Positions 1-5,645 of a stretch of 14,811 nucleotides of DNA are shown in pieces. Each line of letters opens with the position of its first letter. Within the stretch, counting starts at the first letter, position 1. Both the position numbers and the translations under genes were made by a program. The DNA is from Desulfobacterales bacterium (lineage in GTDB: Bacteria > Desulfobacterota > Desulfobacteria > Desulfobacterales > C00003106): NCBI GenBank assembly GCA_030594505.1, contig JAUVFC010000016.1:1-14811 (forward strand), read 5' to 3'. The notes below the pieces were generated by a model that ran no database searches, was not told where the DNA came from, and saw only the letters and a program-made list of their open reading frames with translations.

Positions 1-18
1 AGTCTTCAATTCGCTTGA

Positions 19-141
19 TTGGTCACTTTTTAGAGCTTCTAAGTTCGCTTCGCTAAATCGTAAAAACTCGGACTAACGTCCTCAAACAGTTTACGATTTT
101 GACGCTTCGCTTCACTAAAAAGCTCTAAGAAAAGTGACCAA
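19..141. repeat. Large imperfect palindrome (intergenic repeat)
   Basis: An outer inverted repeat pairs 19-38 (ttggtcacttttTagagctt) with 120-141, differing only by a two-base insertion. A nested inverted repeat pairs aaatcgtaaa (55-64) with tttacgattt (90-99), and a ggac/gtcc mini-hairpin (70-73/78-81) sits at the centre. The direct repeat cgcttcgct occurs at 46-54 and 103-111. The flank just right of it (about 140-174) is similar to 13917-13950 in this same window. No open reading frame covers it. I interpret it as a dispersed intergenic palindromic element; its mobility and function are unknown. Confidence 0.6.
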
Positions 142-274
142 GATTAGCTCATCAAAGACTTTTTACGATGTCATCAATAATAATTCAGATGAGCCAGTTT
201 CAATACGTATAATTACATACCCGAAAAGATCATTCAATACTTTTTTCACATAGCCCCCTCTTGTCGGAAAGGAC

Positions 275-305
275 TTGAAAATTACCTGACAGCAAGGGAT
301 ATAAT
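275..305 (+). promoter_or_regulatory. Candidate sigma-70 promoter for the ECF module
   Basis: TTGAAA (275-280) and a perfect TATAAT (300-305) are separated by 19 bases, slightly longer than the ideal 17. It lies about 97 bases upstream of the first gene of the ECF operon and could give basal transcription. The -10 is strong; the spacing lowers confidence. Confidence 0.4.
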
Positions 306-312
306 ATATTAA

Positions 313-340
313 TGAACCTTTTTCTGTCTCCCCCGTCTAA
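313..340 (+). promoter_or_regulatory. Candidate ECF-type autoregulatory promoter
   Basis: The bases TGAACCTT (313-320) and CGTCTAA (334-340) resemble the -35 (GGAACTT/TGAAAC) and -10 (CGTC/GTCTAA) boxes of extracytoplasmic-function sigma factors. The AAC and CGTC cores are 16 bases apart, the spacing typical of this promoter class. It precedes an operon that encodes an ECF sigma factor, which commonly transcribes its own gene. This is a motif-level inference without expression data. Confidence 0.45.
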
Positions 341-401
341 GTCAGTAAAAACAAAAAACAGGTCGTGTTTGTAAATTTAACAGAAAAGGGAGAGATAACT
401 C

Positions 402-1016
402 ATGAACAAAATTGTAAAAAAGTTTATTATGGTTACGTTGATAGCGCCGGCCGCCCATTTCGTCCTGTCAGGTACTGTTCCGGCGCAGGAGGGTGACACG
501 GTTCCTGATCCCATTGAAAAAGTTATCGAACAAAGACCCCCTGGCTGGGATCAGGGTGTAAAACAGGGTTGGGGCGAATGGGATGTGCCTCCGGGACTTA
601 GGGGAAAGGCGGAAGAGCTGAGAAGGCTCCGCAAAGAAAACCCTGAAAAATATCAACAACTGGTAAAAAAGAGGAAACAGAACCTTGGGAAAAGATTGCG
701 TAAATTACGGAGGGAAGATCCGGAGAAGTTCAAAGAGGTCATTAATAAAAGAAGGGAAAGAACCAGGAATAGGCTGGAGAGATTGAGGCGCGAGGACCCC
801 GAACGATTCAAGGAGATAATCTCCAATAGAAAAGAGCGGTTGCGTGAAAGGCTGGAAAGAATAAAAAAGGAAGATCCGCAACGGTATGAGCGGATAATGA
901 AAAGGAGAGAGGCGCGCAGGGCTGAGAATTTTAAGGGACCAAGAGAAAGACCGAACCGGCACATGAAGCCGTCAGGTGGTGTTCACCGGCGGAACAACCA
1001 TGGTGGCGGAAGGTAA
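402..1016 (+). CDS. Secreted, highly basic protein with four 26-residue repeats, unknown function
   Basis: I do not recognise a named family. The 204-residue product begins with a signal peptide (KK near the N-terminus, hydrophobic core about residues 8-24, likely cleavage near the VPA at 26-28), so it should act outside the cytoplasmic membrane. Residues 29-72 form a Pro/Gly/Trp-rich linker. Residues 73-176 are four head-to-tail repeats of exactly 26 residues (73-98, 99-124, 125-150, 151-176), each with a core such as REDPEKFKEVI followed by an Arg/Lys-rich helix. The tail is Gly/His/Arg rich. By my count the repeats carry about 43 Lys/Arg and 20 Asp/Glu. GGGAG at 388-392 lies nine bases before the ATG. 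It leads the operon; the sigma gene starts four bases after its stop codon. A role as ligand, sensor or effector of that sigma system is an inference. Periplasmic DUF3106 or Spy/CpxP-like proteins are a possible analogy, but I see no defining motif. Confidence 0.8.
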   Translation: MNKIVKKFIMVTLIAPAAHFVLSGTVPAQEGDTVPDPIEKVIEQRPPGWDQGVKQGWGEWDVPPGLRGKAEELRRLRKENPEKYQQLVKKRKQNLGKRLRKLRREDPEKFKEVINKRRERTRNRLERLRREDPERFKEIISNRKERLRERLERIKKEDPQRYERIMKRREARRAENFKGPRERPNRHMKPSGGVHRRNNHGGGR

Positions 1017-1020
1017 GCGT

Positions 1021-1617
1021 ATGGACCGGGACCGGGAATTGATAAAGTTGATTCAAGGAGGATCAAAGGATGCCTTTGCCGAGCTGGTGGAGCGGCATAA
1101 AAAAAGGGCGTTGAGTATCGCCTATTCCTTTACCGGAGACTATGAAGACGCGAAGAACGTCTCCCAGGAGGCCTTCCTCAAGGCATATCAATCGATACGG
1201 AAGTTCAGGGGGGCCTCCTCTTTTTATACCTGGTTTTATCGCATCCTGATCAATGCCTGCAAAGATCATATTCGCAAGAAGAGCGCGGAAAGGTTCATTT
1301 TTTTTATTAACCAAGAGGAGAATGACGAAGAGCGGTCTTCAGAGGACATCTTTCTGACAGAGCCCGGTTCCGATCCCGACCCTCAAGATGAGTTGTTAAA
1401 TAAGGAGTTAAATAAAAAGATAACCCGGGCAATCAATTCTCTCCCAACAAATCAAAGGATTGCATTTGTTCTTAAGCATATTCACGGCATGAGCATAAAA
1501 GAGATAAAAAATATTACACATTGTGCTCCCGGCACGGTGAAGTCACGTCTTTACCATGCAGTAATAAAATTACAGGACAGGCTCGGAGCCTATTGTGAAA
1601 AGGGGAAACATAAATGA
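1021..1617 (+). CDS. ECF-family RNA polymerase sigma factor (RpoE-like)
   Basis: This 198-residue protein directs RNA polymerase to a specific promoter set, usually for envelope stress. Sigma region 2 spans about residues 5-86 (DAFAELVERH, DYEDAKNVSQEAFLKAY, then the promoter-melting segment FYTWFYRILINACKD). An acidic linker occupies about 97-128. Sigma region 4 spans about 129-190 with a helix-turn-helix (LPTNQRIAFVLKHIHGMSIK, then GTVKSRLYHA). I chose the ATG at 1021 because GGAAGG (1008-1013) lies seven bases upstream; ATGs at 976 and 1000 fall inside the previous gene and lack such a site. Its TGA overlaps the next ATG (ATGA), indicating translational coupling with the anti-sigma. The subgroup within the ECF class cannot be assigned by eye. 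Confidence 0.93.
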   Translation: MDRDRELIKLIQGGSKDAFAELVERHKKRALSIAYSFTGDYEDAKNVSQEAFLKAYQSIRKFRGASSFYTWFYRILINACKDHIRKKSAERFIFFINQEENDEERSSEDIFLTEPGSDPDPQDELLNKELNKKITRAINSLPTNQRIAFVLKHIHGMSIKEIKNITHCAPGTVKSRLYHAVIKLQDRLGAYCEKGKHK

Positions 1618-2285
1618 ATAGCTGCAAGAGGACGCAAAAGTTACTGCCGGCGTATTATTATAAGGAATTACCCGGAGAAGAGACCCGTTTGGTGAAAGAG
1701 CATCTGGCATCCTGTGGCACGTGTGCCCTCCGATTTGAAGAGATGGAGCCGATGTTGAACCTGGTCAAAAAACAGCTGAAACAGCCCCCTGAAGACCTCC
1801 TTGATACCTATATGTCTGAGTTAAACGAAAAGCTGGAGCAGCGGATTGCTAAGCGTTCCACTCTGTTGTCATTTATAGACGGAGTCCGTTTCTTTTTATC
1901 GGAAAACAGGGTGAGGACGGGGGTGGCTTCCGCTGCTATTATCGTCGTTATTTTCAGCCTCTTTTTTTTCCAGGATTCCAATAAGATCGGATTTGGTCTG
2001 TTGCAGTCCCCGGAGAAACTGACAAACGAACTGGTTCTTATGGAACTTGTTGGCGAGGGGGAGGATATCATCAGTGATACCGAAGAGGTTATCCTTACAG
2101 AAATGGAACTTCTTGCAGAGGCAGAGATAAGCGCTGCCTCAACCCCGGAAGAGACGGAGATCAAAAATATAAATGATGAGCTAAAACTTCTTGAGAGCCT
2201 GGGAGAAAATGAGGAACTGTGGATAGAAGGCTGGGAGGATACCTTAATCGATGAACTATTAGATATTGACGCTAACCTGTCATGA
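1614..2285 (+). CDS. Membrane-anchored zinc-finger (zf-HC2) anti-sigma factor with acidic outer domain
   Basis: This 223-residue protein should hold the preceding sigma factor inactive at the membrane. The cytoplasmic N-terminus has the anti-sigma zinc motif: Cys4, then HLASCGTC with His30, Cys34 and Cys37. A single transmembrane helix covers about residues 104-120 (GVASAAIIVVIFSLFFF). The remaining ~103 residues should lie outside the membrane and are strikingly acidic, with about 30 Asp/Glu against 4 Lys by my count. That contrasts with the very basic secreted product of the first gene of the operon and suggests electrostatic contact, which is inference. The start overlaps the sigma stop codon, as expected for a partner made in stoichiometric amount. 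The 3' end overlaps the convergent ispH fusion gene by 14 bases. Confidence 0.88.
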   Translation: MNSCKRTQKLLPAYYYKELPGEETRLVKEHLASCGTCALRFEEMEPMLNLVKKQLKQPPEDLLDTYMSELNEKLEQRIAKRSTLLSFIDGVRFFLSENRVRTGVASAAIIVVIFSLFFFQDSNKIGFGLLQSPEKLTNELVLMELVGEGEDIISDTEEVILTEMELLAEAEISAASTPEETEIKNINDELKLLESLGENEELWIEGWEDTLIDELLDIDANLS

Positions 2286-4008
2286 ATATCCATCCCGACG
2301 CAATGAGTCCGGACAACACAAAGCTTGATTCAACCAAGAATTCGAATCTAAATCCCGGAAACATCCAGCTTCGTTCGTATACCATTAGAACGCCTGCTAA
2401 ATAAAGCACACACAACACCATGGCAAAGCCAAAAGATGAGACCATGCCGAGTGCATATCCTGCAGGCACAGTGACAATCAAAAGGGCCAAGAGAATCTTG
2501 AGAAGACAAAGCGTCCGTTTTTCCCCCAATACGATAGGAAGGGTTTCCTGCCCCACGATCCGGTCGCCCTGTGTATCTATAATGTCGAAGATTGCCGACC
2601 TGATGAAGACCAAAACAGCGGTCCATATGAATACGAATATTATGGACGCATTAATGGTGGGGAATACTGTCAGAGCAGGCAAGATTACCGCCACCACACC
2701 CCATGCCGCCGCAATTAAAAAGGTCTTTGATCCTGGGATATCCTTGATCTTTTGAAAACGACCAAAAATTTTTATATTTCCAGGCAAGACCTTGACGTTA
2801 TAAAGCATTCCCATGATACTCATGATCAGAAGGCTCACAAACGGCTTTGTTCCTAAAAAATAGGCCATGCTCAAACCGATTGCACCGGAGCAGATACTCA
2901 TGGCAAGTAGCAGACCCTTGAATTTTTCGTCAAACCTGGCTCGATCAGGATCATTGTAGCGTTTTGCTTCTTTATTGGTAAACCGGTTCATAATGTGCAT
3001 TGAAAGGACGTAGAACGCGGCCATAAGGACCGTGGAAGGGGTGGGTTTGATCCCCAGGAGAACGGCGCAGGCAAAACTGAGACATCCTGCCCCCAGCGAG
3101 ACATAGAGATTGCTCAATAAAAGTGTCCGTTGTATTTTATGAATGGCGCTCCGCCAACCTATTTTTCCTTCATGGGGAAGATTTTCGAGCGCCTTAAAGA
3201 CCTTGCTGGTCACCCAGGTCGGAGTAGATGCCCCGGCAGTTATTCCTATGCGATGCATTCCTTCAATAAGGGAGGGGTCAAGATCCGCATCTGTTTCGAT
3301 ATGAAAGGTGGGCACGCCGGAGTTTTTTCCGATTTGGGCAAGCCTTTTTGTGTTTCCGCTATTACGTCCTCCCACAACGATAATAGCATCTACCTCTTTT
3401 GCCATCTCACGAATTTCGAGCTGACGTTTAATAGTGGAATCACAAATGGTGTTGAAAATTTTATACTGCGGAAAACGGGCGGAAAAGACACTGGCCATCT
3501 CCGAAAAGACGTGACTATCTTGTGTGGTCTGCGCTACCACAATGGCCTTGTTAAAGGATGGGACTGTTGGAATATCTTCCAGGCGGTTTACTGCAATACC
3601 GCGACTCTCGGTATAACCGAGAAGGCCGATAACCTCCGGGTGATTCTTGTCGCCGACAATAATGGTATGATACCCTTGTTGCGCGTATTTTTGGATAATG
3701 GTTTGTACTTTAATAACGCGGGGGCAGGTGGCGTCCACAACAGTAAACCCCATTTTTCCCAGAGAATCTTTCACGTGGGGGGGGACGCCGTGGGCCCTGA
3801 TTAGAACTGTGCCGGGTTCTGCTGAAGAGGGATCGGTTAAGACGGAAACCCCCTTTTGCTCTAAGAGATCAATGATCTGAGGATTATGGATGAGGGGACC
3901 ATAGGTATAAAGAGGTTCTTTTGGGGTATTCGCGGCCTTCAGGACCAGATCCACAGCCCTCCGGACACCCATGCAAAATCCAGCTGTTTTAGCTATCCTG
4001 ATCTTCAC
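2272..4008 (-). CDS. ispH: IspH (HMBPP reductase) fused to a UbiA-family prenyltransferase-like membrane domain
   Basis: The 578-residue product has two parts. Residues 1-280 are a full IspH/LytB, the Fe-S enzyme that reduces HMBPP to IPP and DMAPP in the last step of the MEP pathway: cluster cysteines Cys12 (AGFCMGV), Cys95 (DATCPRV) and Cys189 (NTICDST), substrate-site His41 and His73, the HPE motif at 123-125, and NSGNT at 216-220. Residues about 290-578 are hydrophobic with multiple membrane helices and resemble UbiA prenyltransferases: an Asp-bearing first loop (NRFTNKEAKRYNDPDRARFD, 341-360) and a second motif DIIDTQGDR (475-483) with spaced Asp residues. IspH alone is normally about 280-320 residues, so this is a genuine fusion, not a run-on. 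The start is GTG, overlapping the CooT stop as GTGA. The acceptor of the prenyl group is unknown. IspH confidence is very high, UbiA moderate-high. Confidence 0.93.
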   Translation of the reverse strand: MKIRIAKTAGFCMGVRRAVDLVLKAANTPKEPLYTYGPLIHNPQIIDLLEQKGVSVLTDPSSAEPGTVLIRAHGVPPHVKDSLGKMGFTVVDATCPRVIKVQTIIQKYAQQGYHTIIVGDKNHPEVIGLLGYTESRGIAVNRLEDIPTVPSFNKAIVVAQTTQDSHVFSEMASVFSARFPQYKIFNTICDSTIKRQLEIREMAKEVDAIIVVGGRNSGNTKRLAQIGKNSGVPTFHIETDADLDPSLIEGMHRIGITAGASTPTWVTSKVFKALENLPHEGKIGWRSAIHKIQRTLLLSNLYVSLGAGCLSFACAVLLGIKPTPSTVLMAAFYVLSMHIMNRFTNKEAKRYNDPDRARFDEKFKGLLLAMSICSGAIGLSMAYFLGTKPFVSLLIMSIMGMLYNVKVLPGNIKIFGRFQKIKDIPGSKTFLIAAAWGVVAVILPALTVFPTINASIIFVFIWTAVLVFIRSAIFDIIDTQGDRIVGQETLPIVLGEKRTLCLLKILLALLIVTVPAGYALGMVSSFGFAMVLCVLYLAGVLMVYERSWMFPGFRFEFLVESSFVLSGLIASGWIFMTG

Positions 4009-4214
4009 GGAGAGCCCGGTATCACCCTTTTTTCTTCTAAGATTATTTTGTGATTTACTAATTCGAGGGATTTTATCCGGGCATGGAGGACCTTCTGGTC
4101 ACCGAAGATATTTACAATCCTCAAATCACCGTTGTCCGGTTCAACCGTATCCACAGCCTCCATAACCAATTCTTCTTTCCCGTCGCGGATCACATATGCA
4201 TTTGCTTCACACAT
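4005..4214 (-). CDS. CooT-family nickel-binding protein
   Basis: A 69-residue cytoplasmic protein beginning MCEANAYVIRDGKEEL and containing NIFGDQKVLHARIKSLELV, the pattern of the CooT family. Known members bind Ni(II) through Cys2 and are linked to nickel delivery to carbon monoxide dehydrogenase, though many homologues occur away from cooS. No CO dehydrogenase gene lies in this window, so the client is unknown. The ATG is preceded by AGAGGAAAAAGCC, a usable ribosome site, and overlaps the end of the DUF3842 gene by eight bases; its TGA overlaps the GTG of the ispH fusion. The tight packing implies co-translation. Older annotations call such proteins RNA-binding; I favour CooT because of the Met-Cys start. 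Confidence 0.85.
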   Translation of the reverse strand: MCEANAYVIRDGKEELVMEAVDTVEPDNGDLRIVNIFGDQKVLHARIKSLELVNHKIILEEKRVIPGSP

Positions 4215-4638
4215 GGCTTTTTCCTCTTTCTATTAACTTCCTTAATCGGTCGTTGATCATTGTTTCAACAAGACGCGGCAGGGGGATAGAGGCCAATCCT
4301 ACAATTTCAACGTCTTCCTGTGTCAGGGGAAGGAAAAATTTTCTTGCCCGGCACGAAGCAACAGCTTCGGCAATCCTGGGAGTAACCTCTCCCATCATGG
4401 CATGGGCCAATACAATTCCTATAGGCCCTATAATGATATCGGAATCGATAACAGTCCTGACAATCGCATTTTCTCCGGATGCTCCCCGGTTTGCCCGGGC
4501 TTTCAGCATCTGAGTGGTGGCGATTGCATTGGTCCCCAGGGCGATAATTTCAATTAACTCGCCAAAGGCATCTTTGAGTTGCTTGATAACAACGCTTCCG
4601 ATACCCCCACCCTGTCCATCAATTACACAAATACGCAT
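4207..4638 (-). CDS. DUF3842 family protein
   Basis: This 143-residue protein matches what I know of DUF3842: an N-terminal glycine-rich strand-loop VIDGQGGGIG (residues 5-14) resembling a nucleotide-binding loop, then ALGTNAIATTQMLKA, a central GPIGIVLAHAMMGEVTP, and a C-terminal helical stretch. The biochemical function of the family is not established. I chose the ATG at 4638, which overlaps the preceding stop (TGATG) and gives the family's usual N-terminus; a GTG at 4653 would add five residues inside the upstream gene. It sits between IMP cyclohydrolase and CooT in an overlapping operon, a context that could hint at metal or nucleotide handling but proves nothing. Confidence 0.82.
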   Translation of the reverse strand: MRICVIDGQGGGIGSVVIKQLKDAFGELIEIIALGTNAIATTQMLKARANRGASGENAIVRTVIDSDIIIGPIGIVLAHAMMGEVTPRIAEAVASCRARKFFLPLTQEDVEIVGLASIPLPRLVETMINDRLRKLIERGKSHV

Positions 4639-5237
4639 CAGGATACAGAACACTCCTTCAGGTACTTAGATATATTGCCGTCGTAGGCATTGGTTATCTT
4701 AAACACCTTTCGGGCTAAATAGAAACGCGTTTTAAGGGTGGTAACGCCGTTGTTTTTACGCATCTCATCCAATACCATATCGTAATCTGCCGGATCGATG
4801 ATGACCGTCACGTCCTTATAGTTTTTTGCGGATGATCGAAGCATTGCCGGGCCCCCGATATCAATATTTTCGATAGCCTTATCCAGGGTACAGTCTTTTC
4901 GAGCGACCGTCTTTTCAAATTCATAGAGATTGACTAAAACCATATCTATCGGGAGGATATCGTGCGTCTTCATCTGCCGGACATGATCGGGAATGTCCCG
5001 TCGTCCCAGGATACCTCCGTGAATCTTCGGATGCAAGGTCTTCACTCTCCCATCCAGCATCTCCGGGAAACCGGTGTAATCTGATATTTCCCGTGCATTG
5101 ACGCCCCCTTCACGAAGCTTTTTCGCGGTGCCCCCGGTAGAGAGAATTTCAACGCCAAAACCCTGGAGTTCCTTTGCGAACCCCACAATGCCTGTCTTGT
5201 CCGTTACACTGATTATTGCACGTTCTATCTTTTTCAT
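4638..5237 (-). CDS. purH: Stand-alone IMP cyclohydrolase (N-terminal domain of PurH)
   Basis: The 199-residue protein covers only the MGS-like IMP cyclohydrolase domain, which closes FAICAR to IMP in the last step of purine synthesis. Diagnostic motifs are SVTDKTG (10-16), STGGT (33-37), DGRVKTLHPKIHGGIL (62-77), NLYEFEKT (103-110, NLYPF in most homologues) and ENIDIGGPAMLRSSAKN (123-139). Canonical PurH is about 510-530 residues with a C-terminal AICAR transformylase domain, absent here. The product ends in a normal helix and runs straight into the next gene by a TGATG overlap, so it looks like a natural single-domain gene rather than a break. The ATG at 5237 is preceded by GGAGGGGG nine bases upstream; a TTG at 5258 is less likely. 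The transformylase step must be encoded elsewhere (a second PurH fragment or PurP). Confidence 0.92.
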   Translation of the reverse strand: MKKIERAIISVTDKTGIVGFAKELQGFGVEILSTGGTAKKLREGGVNAREISDYTGFPEMLDGRVKTLHPKIHGGILGRRDIPDHVRQMKTHDILPIDMVLVNLYEFEKTVARKDCTLDKAIENIDIGGPAMLRSSAKNYKDVTVIIDPADYDMVLDEMRKNNGVTTLKTRFYLARKVFKITNAYDGNISKYLKECSVS

Positions 5238-5263
5238 GGCCCAGTTCCCCCTCCACAAAAGAG

Positions 5264-5292
5264 TTGACTGAAAACAGAATAACGATTATAGG
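5264..5292 (+). promoter_or_regulatory. Candidate tRNA-Arg promoter, overlapping the divergent purH promoter
   Basis: TTGACT (5264-5269) and TATAGG (5287-5292) with a 17-base spacer sit about 55 bases upstream of the tRNA. On the opposite strand, TATAAT (plus positions 5285-5290) could be the -10 of the purH operon, though no good -35 accompanies it. A small palindrome AGGATgctATCCT (5290-5302) lies at the same place. Confidence 0.35.
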
Positions 5293-5346
5293 ATGCTATC
5301 CTTACCATAAAGTATCGATATTTACAACCAACAACTTTTCATTTTT

Positions 5347-5422
5347 GCCCCCGTAGCTCAGGGGATAGAGCAAAGGATTCCTAATCCTTGTGCCGCATGT
5401 TCGAATCATGCCGGGGGCACCA
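5347..5422 (+). tRNA. tRNA-Arg (anticodon CCU)
   Basis: A complete cloverleaf can be drawn. The acceptor stem GCCCCCG (5347-5353) pairs with CGGGGGC (5412-5418), followed by discriminator A and an encoded CCA (5420-5422). The D stem is GCTC/GAGC (5356-5359/5368-5371). The anticodon stem AAGGA/TCCTT encloses loop TTCCTAA with anticodon CCT (5380-5382), which reads the AGG codon. The T arm is GCATG-TTCGAAT-CATGC (5395-5411). There is no intron and no repeat of its 3' end elsewhere in the window. Confidence 0.96.
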
Positions 5423-5645
5423 GCATTTTTTACTAAAAGAGTTCAACGATCAGACCGATTATATTCCAAAACAGACAAAATTTATTCACATTGAGGGTGA
5501 TATTCACCTTCCAAATGTGCTAAGCTTTGATTTTAGATCGGAAGAGGCAGGGCCCCCTTGCCTGACGAAAAAATGTCGCATTTTGCAAAGGTCTCTCGGC
5601 CTGATCAGATTGTCGCGTTCAACATTCCGGAGCTTTAGATTTTAA
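5423..5645 (+). promoter_or_regulatory. Leader region between tRNA-Arg and the ABC operon
   Basis: This 223-base stretch holds no convincing gene. It contains a perfect short palindrome GGTGAtatTCACC (5496-5508), which could be an operator, and a GC-rich hairpin aggcaggg/ccttgcct (5545-5563, one G-U pair) not followed by a T run. I see no match to the conserved bases of a purine riboswitch. The ribosome site of the next gene is weak (GGAG 5629-5632, 13 bases before the ATG). Confidence 0.3.

Noticed and set aside
3130..3804. A 224-codon open frame on the plus strand
   Set aside because: It lies entirely antisense to the IspH domain, whose motifs are unmistakable; it is a shadow frame.
4638..5237. 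purH as a truncated pseudogene
   Set aside because: The cyclohydrolase domain is complete, the stop is coupled to the next start, and no remnant of the transformylase domain follows.
5347..5422. tRNA-Arg as an integration site of a mobile island
   Set aside because: No repeat of the tRNA 3' end and no integrase gene occur in the window.
5535..5546. AGATCGGAAGAG, identical to the core of a common sequencing adapter
   Set aside because: The match stops after 12 bases (next base G, where the adapters have C) and the flanks are continuous; most likely coincidence, though a read-level check would settle it.
5388..5645. An 85-codon open frame overlapping the tRNA 3' end
   Set aside because: It begins inside the tRNA, has no ribosome site and no recognisable protein features.
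5423..5645. Purine riboswitch ahead of the nucleoside-type importer
   Set aside because: I could not find the conserved junction bases or the three-helix layout of that riboswitch class.
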